DNA of 64,000 nucleotides from Daldinia sp. FL1419 (Eukaryota > Ascomycota > Sordariomycetes > Xylariales > Hypoxylaceae). Shown in pieces: positions 24,169 to 34,720 of the stretch. How positions within the stretch are numbered: the stretch's first letter is position 1; the number at the start of each line of letters is the position of its first letter. Below the pieces are notes generated by a model. That model ran no database searches. It was not told where the DNA came from and was given only the letters and a program-made list of their open reading frames with translations. The stretch lies in NCBI GenBank assembly GCA_025201765.1, contig MU623359.1:124001-188000 (forward strand), written 5' to 3'. The position numbers were made by a program, and so were the translations under genes.

Positions 24169-26020
24169 CCTTTACCTACCTTGGAGCAGAGGAGGGGATT
24201 TAGTGGCTGACAAGGATTCTTGTGACAAGTGATTACCTAGCTATGTGGATGGTTGCGCCTTTCATTGCGAAGGGGTCGAATGAATAGCTATACTAATGCC
24301 ATACCCCCCCCCCTCCCCCCCTGGCGGTTGTATAAAGTGTCGAAAAACGCTACAGTACTCAAGTAAATCCCATAGGGCCCGATACGAATTATTGCGCTTA
24401 CTATAGATGTATAAGTAATGACGATACAGCACTCAGGAAGGACTCGCTCATCGCCGTACCTTTTGTGCAATTCAGTTACCTTGAGGGTACATTAGCCTCT
24501 CCTATAAAGGTCGTAGATTGCGATACTCTAGTTTTTACACATATAAATTCATATCGCTTTACTTTATTTTCTAATCATCAGTTAGTTGTACACGGCAAAG
24601 GCGGTCTGCACGCCACCCTAGTTTGGTTGTTATTACTCCATATACGGGGCCATTAACCAGCAATAAACCATCTGGAATGATGAATCAATAGGCAGATGGG
24701 AGAAAGAGATATAAAGCATACATGGCCCACCAAAAGCAGCCAGTCGAATAGCTGTGATTATGTACATGTGTAAGCAGCTCAGTTACTGGTCCCGTTAACA
24801 CACAGCATATCAGAAAGACGAGTCCTATACCTTAGTCAATATTGTGTTGCGTGATGTCGTTCATATAATTATTTCAAGCAAAGGAGAAAGGGATTTAAGC
24901 ATTATTTCTATATTGAGAATTGACCTAAAGCTTAAGAGGTTTCGACAGCACAAGTCGACAAGGATGAAAATCGTGGGGGTATCCAGAATCCAATTACAAG
25001 GATACACGTGACGAACCCCTATACTGGACGTCAGCCATAAGGGATATTTTAAAACATTATTTTTTTAACTCTTATTTACTCCGGTTGTTATAACTATTGG
25101 CGATAGAACTGACGTCGCGATCATACTCCACCCTGACGTACATGATTCTCCATTGTTTTCAGGTTTTTTGGGGGGGGTTTTTTTTTTTTTTTTTTTTTTT
25201 TTGTTTTTTTTTTTTCTTCTAGTGTTATGGTTGGGACAGTAACCGGCAACGTTGCAGTGGTTGATTATTGTTCAGTATTCGGAACCGGGACCGGAATTTA
25301 TACAAGAACGATGAAAAGGTTGTGTCAAATTACCCAATTAATCGCCCCCTTATTTCAGTGTCCCTTCTTCAATGCTATGTGGATCGAGCAGAGCTAGATG
25401 TGTTGGGTAGCGGTGCATTAACCCAGCTTGAAATAAGTGGATTGCGATATTTTGTAGATATTGAGTGATCTTAATTTTGTTCCATTTGGTCTTAGAGGAT
25501 ACTTTTAGCCAGTGGGAATGGTCATCTGACAATATGTCATATGGACAACTTGGTAGGTAGGTATCTGAGACGAGTGAAAACAACTGTATTATTTTACAAC
25601 AAAGTGTGAACTATCTTCTAGACTAATGACAGCTCATTAAACACTGTGACTAATCATATAAGAAAGGACTTTTTTCCTCTACGTATATATCAAAGACTGC
25701 AGTACGATAAACATTTCTCACGTGGACGCTCGTATGCCACTTAAGACGCGTGCAGCATCAATTTACCGCCCATCTTACGTGAATCAAGATCAGGATAAGA
25801 TCAAGATCATCAAAGGCAATAAAAATCACAGTACAAAGACTTTCGGCGCCCTATCGCCTGGATATAGGTAATACTTCCTATCAAAGAACGAACATCACTT
25901 GCTGTGGAATACCGATTCTCTACCAAAAAGAAGCCTCAAAAGAGGTCAAAACGCCCAAGTACCAAGCATTTACCTAAATATCACTACGGAGTGTTTTTAG
26001 CTACCATTTATCGCTTCAGT
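24169..26020. other. Intergenic region with homopolymer tracts
   Basis: 1.85 kb with no recognisable gene. It holds a C-rich run at about 24305-24322 and a G8/T-rich run at about 25168-25215. The upstream part of the frame that includes the 26021 gene (25904-26020) is open but has no counterpart in the paralogue, so it is probably leader. Confidence 0.35.
25168..25215. repeat. G-run followed by long poly-T tract
   Basis: Eight Gs are followed by a T tract of about 43 bases interrupted only by a single G. It could be the poly-A tail of a minus-strand retrotransposed insert, but no RT-like or gene-derived sequence is seen beside it, so simple-sequence expansion is as likely. Confidence 0.6.
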
Positions 26021-26464
26021 ATGAGCCAGTATCAGCCGGACCCGGCGATTGTCCAGTCTCTCGATCGCTTTCTTAACGACATCTCTATTCTTCAAGAGAA
26101 AGACAAGCATCAGCAGCTGCGCAAGGTGCACCGAGCTCTCGTGGACACCCATACGATAGTCGATGATCTAGATCTCCAGCATATTTCTACTCTAACCCGC
26201 CATGCTCTTTTCCAAAGCATCGACAGGAACCACCAACTCCTGTACGTCGATCATTTATTTTCTTTTCTCCGCAGTGATCCAGGTCGTCAGTATTTTGGTG
26301 CTGTAGCTGAATGGGACGCGCTCTTTCTGTTGCCCCTCTTAGCCAACTTCATTCTCACGACGCAGCCTGGGGGAGGATACACATCAACCGAGGTCAACTG
26401 GTTTGCGTGGTTATCAGTCAATGGAACGGTCGTACAATACCAAAGTCAGCAAAGAGGCACATAG
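26021..26464 (+). CDS. Small protein of unknown family, paralogue of the gene at 23076
   Basis: 147 residues in one exon from Met at 26021. An in-frame ATG at 25904 exists, but its 39 extra residues are Lys/Arg-rich and absent from the paralogue. From Met26021 the two proteins run in register: QQLRKVHRALVD against QQLIELPEIVE, RHALFQ against HHGIFQ, QLLYVDHLF against QLTYIEHLF, TTQPGGGYT against TTEPGGAYT, and NWFAW against NWFLW. Charged helices at the N-terminus (SLDRFLNDISILQEKDKH) suggest a helical lead-in to a compact aromatic domain. Function is unknown. The tandem arrangement on the same strand suggests local duplication, with strong later divergence. Confidence 0.72.
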   Translation: MSQYQPDPAIVQSLDRFLNDISILQEKDKHQQLRKVHRALVDTHTIVDDLDLQHISTLTRHALFQSIDRNHQLLYVDHLFSFLRSDPGRQYFGAVAEWDALFLLPLLANFILTTQPGGGYTSTEVNWFAWLSVNGTVVQYQSQQRGT

Positions 26465-27725
26465 TTGTTACTGCTTACTATTCGAATAGTGGCTCAGTTA
26501 TCTCAGGAGTTTACATCGTGGTAATCGTTATTATCGCCGAAGCCTCCCTTTGGGAAGAGGGGCATATGTGGAGGTCAGGGGCACCGAGAGTAATTAGGTG
26601 CCTACCTAGGTATATAGCAGATAGTATAGTACCCGATTAAATCCTCGCGCAATCGAAGTCTGCTGCTTCCCGCCGCAACGATCAAAATCCATGGTGTATT
26701 TATAATTTTGCTTGACTGCCTAAGTTCTAAGGGTGTCTATGGTATAAGCTGGGGGTTCAATCAGGTATAAGAAGCGCTACCTTTTATTTTCATGGAGGTA
26801 AAATTGCCACTAACTCTTCCTTCTCCCATCAGATGTTACTATAAAAGTAAAGATACGTACTACTACTCACTGTTGAAGATAAACCCAAGACAATAGCAGA
26901 ATCGCATTACACCCATGTAGAGTAGGGGACGAGAGCTCCCGGTTCAATAAGGTTAATGTACTTCTTAAATTTATAATAGCTATGCTTCTTTATTCTTTAT
27001 ATAAGTTAACTTTGTAGCGTGGTTATCATGTAGGTAGTATATAAGGCATAAATGCTGACCAGCAGCTACGGCGTCATTTTTTGTTTAACAACGACGTTTT
27101 CTATATTTTGAGGTATGCTGATGTGTCTAATGTACCTAAGTAAATGCCCCTGTATTCCCAACGCCTCAGATAACTCGTGCCACTTATCATTTCTATTTCA
27201 CTTGGGTTTAGTTGCCGTCTCTTGCGCCTGTTCTCCTCATTGTCAGAGAACCTAGCTGGCTTAGTCGACCTTGGGGTTGGAGAATCGAGCTCCGGAGAGA
27301 GGTAAATGACAACCATGGATCATCAATAAGTATAGTAGAGCTCGCTGAAGTCATTCTACCCTCATTCGTTTGGAACTAGGTATCCCGAACTGTTATGAAG
27401 CTGGGGAGTGAGGTACTAGGGGCCATAGATATTGATTCTACCGCCCTAGAAGATAATTCAGGCTGCAGGAGATAGTGCTCTGAATAGGGTCTTCGAGATA
27501 TATCATACATGTGGCTATCAGCAATTATGAACCTATTATTCTACAGGATTAGAATATATTGGGGTTCATCTTTGAGATAGCTATTATCACCTAGCTATAA
27601 ATATGTGGCTACTATGTAACATTCGACGGTTCCTTTTCTTTTTCCATTTGCTAACTCACCTATGTAACAGATGGTTCCGTTATTATTTCCGTAGAGTGCT
27701 AAATAAATCATCTTTTTGAACAACA
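26465..27725. other. Intergenic region, no gene recognised
   Basis: 1.26 kb between the second paralogue (+) and the RING-like gene (-). It contains a short CTACCTAGGTA palindrome near 26600. The minus-strand frame 27101-27316 has basic text (RRKRRQLNP) but no splice or domain support. Confidence 0.35.
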
Positions 27726-28546
27726 TTACCATTCATCTTGCTCTGTCGGTTCACCAGTACATAAATCGCACCGAGGGGAGACGATTCTCCCTTCAGGTAT
27801 AGTTTTCTTCGGATAAAGCGGTAATCGACTTTCCTCCCATGGCTGGATTACATGTGTGGTAGTCGTCCCCCGACACAGAGGATGTAGGAGAGAAAACCGG
27901 CAAAAGGGACAGCGCTCGGCTTCCATGTCTGGGTCCGAATGGTATGCGTTACGCCAATTATAGAAATAAAGAGCTCTAACCATATGCCCGCAAGGAAGTA
28001 CCTCCATCAGTTCAGAGGCCTCGGGATCGTGGCTACCGCCATATATCGACTTGAAGGGGGGATTGTGCAGAAATGGAGACTTAGTTAGGCACAGTGGACA
28101 TTTCAAGTCCATAATAACGGGTATTCCATCCTTATCAACTCCAGTTGCAAGCATTTCGCGAATTTCCCCGAATAGCGAAACCCCTTCGAACGTAATACGA
28201 CGAGAATTTGGGGATTGGGATTGTTAGATACGTTACCAGTATTTTTTTGTTTGCTAGTGTCGCTGCTGCGCTCCCGACCCGAGTCAAGACCAAAATTGAG
28301 GCTCGATGGCCGACTGCTGAACCATCCTTCCATCATCCGGGCCGGGCGCATTGTAAGGTCGTAAATCAGCAGCCGTTGAGATCCATGGCCTTGTTCTAAG
28401 AGCGGAAGTCCCGCACCTATCGACAGCGACCTTCCTATATGTGTGCTATATCCGGCGTGTAATGGCACGGGGTTACCATAAAGGGCTACTCGGGTATTAT
28501 GTAAAGATCCGGGCTCGTTTCTTAGATTATTTTCCATAATAATCAT
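27726..28546 (-). CDS. RING-like Cys-rich zinc-binding protein, hypothetical
   Basis: Exons 28546-28237 and 28183-27726, with a 53-nt intron (donor GTAACG, acceptor GAAG), give 255 residues. The join restores NTGVSLFGEIREMLATG in one frame. The N-terminal ~100 residues are Ser/Arg-rich and disordered. The C-terminal half has a cross-brace-like Cys/His set: MDLKCPLCLTKSP, then LPCGHMV about 35 residues later, CPFCRFSLLHPLC, and a final RCDLC. This spacing resembles a RING/U-box-type E3 fold, so a ubiquitin-ligase role is possible but inferred. The weak splice donor and near-5' branch site make the intron the least certain part; without it the two halves are in different frames. Confidence 0.65.
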
Positions 28547-28884
28547 ATAAGGAATAACCGGGAGGGGACAGATTCCAAGCGTGCAAATTCATATCAAATG
28601 TATTATTTCAACCAGAGAAGCATATTCGAAATTGACCAAAAGACGACGAATAGTGGACCATCTCATGTATTTTTCTAAACAACCTAACAGTTAGATTATA
28701 TTCCAAGTTGAACAGAGAGATTGATTCTATAGTCTTGAGTCGACATGGTTATGATTAAATTGAAACTGACGTCCATTCTTGCCCCTACCCTCACGCCCCT
28801 ATTCGGTACACCTTAACCCTCTGATCTCACAAGCACACGAACAAGACACTAAATATCTCAGAACCATCCTCCTCTAACATCCTC
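28547..28884. other. Short intergenic region
   Basis: 338 bases between two minus-strand genes, AT-rich in its middle. It must carry the promoter of the RING-like gene and the terminator of the alpha/beta-hydrolase gene. No specific site is seen. Confidence 0.35.
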
Positions 28885-29895
28885 TCACCCCACTAGCTCC
28901 CTCACAACCCTCGCAACCTCCCCAACCGCATCTTCCGCCTCCGCACTCCACGGCGCCATCTGCAAGAACCCATGCGTCAGCTGCGGATAATGGCACCAGA
29001 CGACCTTGTTCCCCGCCCTCCTCAGCTTCGCCGCATACTCGACGCCCACGTCGCGCAGGGGGTCAAACCCGCACGTAAACACCGCCGCGGGCGGCACGCC
29101 TGCCAGCTCCTCGACAGGCTGCATCCCGGGGGAGATGTACCGGTGGGAAGGCGGGAACGCGGCGTCCGGCGCGCGGGGGAGGTAGTGGTCCGCGAAGCTG
29201 AAGATCCCGTTGCACTCGAGGTAGTACCCCGAGTTATTCTCCGTCGCGGCGGGAGTGTCGAATGGGAGGCGGGCTTCCGGGTACAGAAGGATCTGGGCTT
29301 TGAGGGGTGGCTTTTTCTCGTCTTTGAGTCGCAGGCATAAGGCTGCCGTCATATTACCGCCTGCGGAGTCGCCGCCTCCTAGGACGCGGTCGGGGTCGAT
29401 TCCGAGACGATTGCCGTCGGGCCCGCGCGTCCATTGAAGTACGTCCTCGTACTCGTCGAGTTGGGTGGGGAAAGGGAATTCTGGTGCAAGACGGTATTCT
29501 ACTCCGATGGTGATTATGCCTGCGGCTTCGGCGAGAAGACGAAGTCCGTTTTCGAATTCGTCCACGCTGCCGACTGTGTATCCACCGCCGTGGTAGTATA
29601 TCAACGCCGGTAGCTTCTGGTCTTCTTTGTGGCCTTGCGGGTAGAAGAGTCGCACTGGAATCGTTCCGTGGCGACCCCGGACGCCATCGAAGTGCACATG
29701 ATCAATAGGGGCGCGCTTCCCGCGATCAAGTTGATGAAAACCAAAGACTTCGAGGTGATGCCGTCGTTCCGTATGGAAGTCCTCGTTTCCGCCTAGCCGT
29801 AGCTGTGGGTGTTGTTCTAGGAAGGATTTAATTGACGGTGCAAGAGTTGTCCTGTTCCCCGTCGTGGGAATTTCCTGTTGATCCGCCATTTCCAT
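28885..29895 (-). CDS. Alpha/beta-hydrolase fold-3 esterase/lipase (HSL type)
   Basis: A single exon of 336 residues. The oxyanion-hole motif HGGG is at 102-105, the nucleophile motif GDSAGG at 175-180 (Ser177), an Asp in the FDPLRD segment (278 or 282), and His308 in LTHGF. These form the hormone-sensitive-lipase-type catalytic triad. No signal peptide is present, so it is probably cytoplasmic. The substrate is likely a short-chain or acyl ester and cannot be specified. A second ATG at residue 3 (MADQQ) is equally plausible as start. The gene is distinctly GC-rich at third positions compared with its flanks. Confidence 0.9.
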   Translation of the reverse strand: MEMADQQEIPTTGNRTTLAPSIKSFLEQHPQLRLGGNEDFHTERRHHLEVFGFHQLDRGKRAPIDHVHFDGVRGRHGTIPVRLFYPQGHKEDQKLPALIYYHGGGYTVGSVDEFENGLRLLAEAAGIITIGVEYRLAPEFPFPTQLDEYEDVLQWTRGPDGNRLGIDPDRVLGGGDSAGGNMTAALCLRLKDEKKPPLKAQILLYPEARLPFDTPAATENNSGYYLECNGIFSFADHYLPRAPDAAFPPSHRYISPGMQPVEELAGVPPAAVFTCGFDPLRDVGVEYAAKLRRAGNKVVWCHYPQLTHGFLQMAPWSAEAEDAVGEVARVVRELVG

Positions 29896-30912
29896 GTGGC
29901 TTTCTTATGTGACGGCAGGTAGGTAAATACACTGGAACGATATAGATTCTATTGTATATGGTTACGCTCGTAGAGTCAAAATTGCCAAGCCGATTCTAGA
30001 TGCATGGGCTCTTTATAAATAACATCTTAGAGCTGTCTTTAAGTAGAAGTAATTCCGTAACACATGGCCTCTTTTCTATTACTTCATATAAAATCGGCCG
30101 ATGATGAAGTTGACATCAGATCCATTACACCGAATTGGTCATGATGTAAGAGAAACGTGGGCGTACATTAGCCCCAAAATTGACTGGGTCATATTCCGGA
30201 TATACCTCTCTGGTCTTGATCGTTTCTTGCAGCAGATCTCAAATATCGAAAAAGGGCCGCCGGGGGAAAGATGCCGGAAATTAGGTACAGCCGGGCGTCG
30301 CGTTTGGTCAAGGTTTTGTTATATCGTGAAAGTAAACCTCCACCTCCTATCCCGACTCCTATCCCGACGCAATGGGCGCCTAAACCTTAGCGCTCCACTC
30401 GGGAATCTAGTTGAAATACTACACATTTAGTACAGCAACTAATCTAACCCTTTATAAACAACTGCTGCCCATGCATTTTCGTTTGATAATTCTCCTGCGT
30501 TTAGAATATTCCACGAGAAATCGTATGTAGTAAGACCTGAAGTATGTGCAACTCCAGACCAGAAGAAGGGCCACTTTTAGCTTCAGGCCTCGATTAGAAT
30601 TCACGTCTGCTAGGTAGCACCTAATCAGTACATAACCGTATTGACCACTTATGATCGTTGGAAAGATGAAAATATTCGATTGCTAGTAGTACGGAACGTT
30701 GCTCGTTAGCAAATGCCCGGAACACTGATATTTTCATACCTGCTGGTATCAGCACACGCCCGCCCACTACCATAAACTCCAGTTTCCGGTAAAAGCCGAT
30801 AACGCCAGCCAGTAAGTACAGGATCCACCCGGAAAATAAATGAGGAATAGTAAATAGCAAGAATCGCCTCTCGATAAAGCACGTCTACTATATTTCGAAC
30901 GCGACCAAACCG
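29896..30912. other. Intergenic region, no gene recognised
   Basis: 1 kb between the alpha/beta-hydrolase and FEN1 genes. The plus-strand frame 30101-30430 and minus frame 30621-30860 have no family resemblance. A direct repeat TATCCCGACTCC / TATCCCGACGC sits near 30346-30372. Confidence 0.35.
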
Positions 30913-32261
30913 CTACGCAGCACCGCGGGGCTTGGCTTTGGCTTTGGCCTTCTCTTTCTTGTCTTCCTTCAACTTCTTCTTTTTGGCTTCGTTCTGCTCC
31001 TCGAGCTTTCTCTTGTGTACGGCCTTTTCCTCGTCTGTTTTGGGGATCACCTTAAAGAAACCCTCTAGTCGAGCTTGTTGAGAACTCTTGGTAGCCTTCT
31101 CTAATCTGGCGCCGCCCGCACGGACTCTGTCCTCGTTAAAGCCCTTGTCGGTCACCAAGAACTTGACTAGCCCTTCCATATCCGGCTTCTCCCACTTGAA
31201 GTCGCAAAGTGGGTCGTCCGCCTTGCGAACGTCTGGTTCGAAGAATAAGGCACGCGCATCTTCGAATGGCCAGTCTTCGGGTAGAGTGTACTTAGAATCC
31301 CTCTTGATGTATTCAACCACCTTCTCTAGTGTACCATACTGGCGTATTAGCTTTAGAGCAGTGCTGGGTCCAATTTTAGGAATAGGATCGACGTAATCGC
31401 AGCCTAGTAGAATACAGAGATCGACAAACTGCTCGGGTTAGTGAATCGCTCAGCAGGAAATCAAGGGAAGGTCTGACTGACTTGTTTGCGATCCATGTTC
31501 AAACCTTCGAGGACCTTATCAACGTGAATTTCTTGGATCGGCTCCTTTCGCTGCTCGCTAAAGGTTAAGTGACGCAGAAGGACTGGGCTATCGAAACATA
31601 GTGTATCCATATCCTCACTTGCTGCTGCGAAGACCTTGCCGGCCCTAGCCAAGGCGGCGCACTGTGCTTCGGCTTCGGTTGGCGCAATGATGTAGGGTAT
31701 ACCCATCAGTTTTAACAATTGTTGGCATTCGGCATTGTGTTCCTTAGTAACTCGGACCGTTCGACGAGAGAACTTTTCCACGTCTTCAGCCGTACCGGTC
31801 TCTTTCGCCTCCTCAAGTTCCTCCTTGGCCTCGGCCTTGCGCTGGAAACGGCGAGCGAGTTCACCAGACTTTAGCTTGGGGGGCGCGCCGTCGAACACGT
31901 AGAGAGGCTTAATGCCATTATCAACCATTCGTAGAGTGCGATAGAACATTCCCATGAGATGGGAGGTAGTGTCGCCGGACTCGTTCATCAATTGTTGGCC
32001 ATCAGATCGGACTGCGATAAGGAAACTGTATATGCTCATGGAACTGTTTGCTAATTAGATTCTACCATCCGTGTAGGGGGCGAATTAATATCCACATACG
32101 CATCCTATCATTCCAAGGTCAGCATATTAATTAAAACTTTTATATTTTATGTTAGTACTTACTATAGCAACTTTGCGACCGAATTGACCCTTGATATCAC
32201 CCTCTTTAATGGCGGCAGGAGCTTCGTCCTTGATAATCGGGAATAGGCCTTTGATACCCAT
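30913..32261 (-). CDS. FEN1: Flap endonuclease 1 (FEN1/RAD27)
   Basis: Four exons: 32261-32163, a 5-nt micro-exon 32104-32100, 32043-31482 and 31428-30913. The introns are 58, 56 and 53 nt, giving 393 residues, the normal length. The first exon ends exactly after Ile33. The micro-exon GATGC plus one base of the next exon encodes Asp34-Ala35, rebuilding VAIDASMSIYSFLIAV. The metal-binding acidic residues expected from human FEN1 numbering fall at the same positions: Asp34, Asp86 (YVFDG), the ApTEAEAQC pair, the SEDMDTL pair and Asp233 (LLGCDYV). A PCNA-interacting motif QARLEGFF is near the C-terminus, followed by a Lys-rich tail. FEN1 removes 5' flaps in Okazaki fragment maturation and long-patch base excision repair in the nucleus. 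Confidence 0.95.
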
Positions 32262-32801
32262 GATGGACGAGTTTACAAACCAACCCTAAATACGTATTGA
32301 CAAATCGAATGGGAGATTAAGGAGATATCGAGATACGCGGGTTTTTGGGGTATAGGTTGGAAAAGATGGAAATGGTAAGAAACGCCGAGGTGCGTTCAAG
32401 TGAATTAAAGTGGGTGATGTCACGAGAGATGCGAAACTGACGCGCCTCGAAATCAATTAAAGCTCGACGCGCTTTCTAATTGTGAAAAGTGGGGATGAAT
32501 TCCGAAAGCAAAGGCGGCAGCTATACAAAGTGGTCAGTGCTTTCCTCTCGTTGAAGCATGCATTGTAAGGAAGAAGTCACTTTCAACTTTCGAAGATTAA
32601 CTAGGTAACTAGCACTTGTAAAGCACATGATATAGCGCAAAAATATATGGAGCTAGGTACTGATCTAATTAGTTATAGTGTAGTTTCGATAGTTCCAAAG
32701 GTTTTTAACAAGTTCAACAATTAAACAGAAGAGGCCACTTCGTAATAAATATTCCTCAATTTCAGAACACATAAATCAGACCGTATTTCAATCAGGGTAT
32801 C
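32262..32801. other. Intergenic region (FEN1 promoter side)
   Basis: 540 bases between FEN1 start and the MFS stop, both on minus. It holds ACGCGT-like text only imperfectly (GACGCGCC near 32439 and GACGCGCT near 32467), which might relate to G1/S control of a replication gene, but this is weak. Confidence 0.3.
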
Positions 32802-34720
32802 TCAAATGGTATACTTATATTTCGGACTTTCGTCTCCGAGTTCAGCGAGCTCATCTTCGGATAAGTTCTGATGCTCTGGTTTCCGGGGCCCCTCGGCACG
32901 CTTCTTATTTTCCCTCGCGAACCAAAACCACAAGAACCCATAAAGGCAAGCGGCCATGCCTACTAAAGATAAAGAAACAGCGTTACCGACGATATAACGC
33001 GGACCATCGGCACTAGGACTAGTCAAACGTTAGCAACCACGTAACGATATTGTTATATGTGATATGATACGAATATCTAGACTCACTATATGAATGACGA
33101 CATGATACCAGCAGCATTGCCCCAAGTAAGTTGCATTCCGTTGGCCGTCGTGCGCTTTCCGTATCGTGGAGTATTGCTCGGTAGCTGGATTCGAATTAGC
33201 AATCCAATCTGCACCTGGATCGACACCGGGGACTTACCCAAGCCAGCGGTAAGCCAACAGTGACATAGAGCCCAGTGGCCACTAAGAAACACCTGGAAGA
33301 ATAGGTATTAGTTATGTTTCCCGGGATACGTTGGCACTCGAGTAAACCTACCCAAAGTAGTGTACACCCGCCGATGAATCCGAGAGCAACACGCCGTATC
33401 CAACCACACTAACAGCGCCAAACCCAACAGTAAATAGGCCGCGCATCTGTAGTCGATCCGATAAAAATGCGATTCCCATGTAAGTCATGGCGCCGACAAA
33501 GTAGCACGGTATAGTAAGCAACTGGATCTCCGCAGTTGACCATTCTCCCAGACCGCGGATAATCGTAGGTAAGAACGTAGAGTAGCCTAGAGTACACATT
33601 AAGCACACGCTCATCGCCGAGGCTTGTAAATCTCGAGGTCACGAAGCTTACCATATAGCAAAGTGTCCACCCCGAACTGAGCGACGCAAAACATCCAAAC
33701 CTTCCAGTCCTTGAAAGCAGCGAGCATATCGTTCTTGCTAAACTTGGCCGCACTCTCCGTAAACCCGTAGTGGCGGAAATGCCGTGCGTTGGCAAGCTTC
33801 TTCTCGTCGGGAGTCAAAAAGTACGCATGATCGATATCGTTGGGAAGTAGAAATAAGGACACGACACCCAACACGATACTGGGGAGCCCTTCGATGATAA
33901 AGATCCATCTCCAGCCGCTGTATCCGGAAATTCCACCCATGTGACCAATACCGTAAGCCAGCAATCCACCCAGAGCACCAGCAATAGCAGCGCTGACAAA
34001 GAGGTAACCGACACGAAGAGCAAGCTCCTGCTTCGTATAGAAGAACGTTAGGTAAACGTTGAGGCCCGGAAAGAGCCCTGCTTCGACAACACCAAGAATC
34101 ACACGCACGGCGATGAGTGAGCCATAGTTGTGAACAAACCCCGTGCACATTGCAATAATTCCCCAACCAAAAGCGATAAAGGCAATATATCGAGAAGGCG
34201 TCAGAGGTTTTAGCACCAAGTTCGAAGGCACTTCAAAGAGGAGGTCTACGGATCTCGAAATGTCAGAAACGGACAACTTTTACTCAAAAAGGAGCAACTA
34301 ACATGTGACGAAGAAGATAGAGACAGCAACTTGAAACTGGTTCCCTACCAGCCCAAGGTCCGTCTCCATATCGTATAGGCGTGCATTGCCGATGTTCACA
34401 CTGCTGCGGATTAGAAACTAACCCCTAATCTAGATGAAGATTGGCGGGGTGAATACCGATCCAAGAAACTAAACGTATCTATACGATTCAATTGTTAATC
34501 ACTACTCGTCTTATAACCTAACCTAGAGAGCTTTAAGGATAAGGCACACAAAGACATCATATTACTTACAGAGAAGCATAACAAGAGGTATTATGTGTAA
34601 ATCAAGCTTGCGCAAAAGCTTCTTCTCATCCACGCCGAACGTCGGATCCGTAGCGGTCTCGGCCACGCCGCCCTGCGCCTTAATATTCGTATCGGACATG
34701 TTCGGAGAGTCGTTTTCCAT
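32802..34720 (-). CDS. MFS transporter, anion:cation symporter family (allantoate/nicotinate permease-like)
   Basis: Eight exons: 34720-34570, 34478-34457, 34400-34303, 34245-33652, 33586-33352, 33292-33238, 33184-33087 and 33018-32802. They give 489 residues with all phases consistent. Exon 2 is only 22 nt and encodes YTFSFLDR. Exon 3 follows a CAGCAG tandem acceptor; I used the second AG because it gives the family consensus FLDRVNIGNARL. Further landmarks are FEVPSNLVLKPL, RVILGVVEAGLFPG, SGWRWIFIIEGLPS, YSTFLPTIIRGLG and LPSNTPRYGKRTT. About 12 membrane helices are expected, with cytoplasmic N- and C-tails. Members of the Dal5/Tna1 group move allantoate, nicotinate, biotin precursors and similar anions with protons; the substrate here is not determined. 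Confidence 0.9.

Noticed and set aside
25168..25215. Poly-T tract as the tail of a retrotransposed gene
   Set aside because: No element or gene-derived sequence or target duplication was found next to it.
33611..33630. A 29-nt intron in the MFS gene (acceptor ACAAG at 33623)
   Set aside because: Too short for a fungal intron; the acceptor at 33587 gives a 65-nt intron and restores the conserved LYGYSTFLPT.
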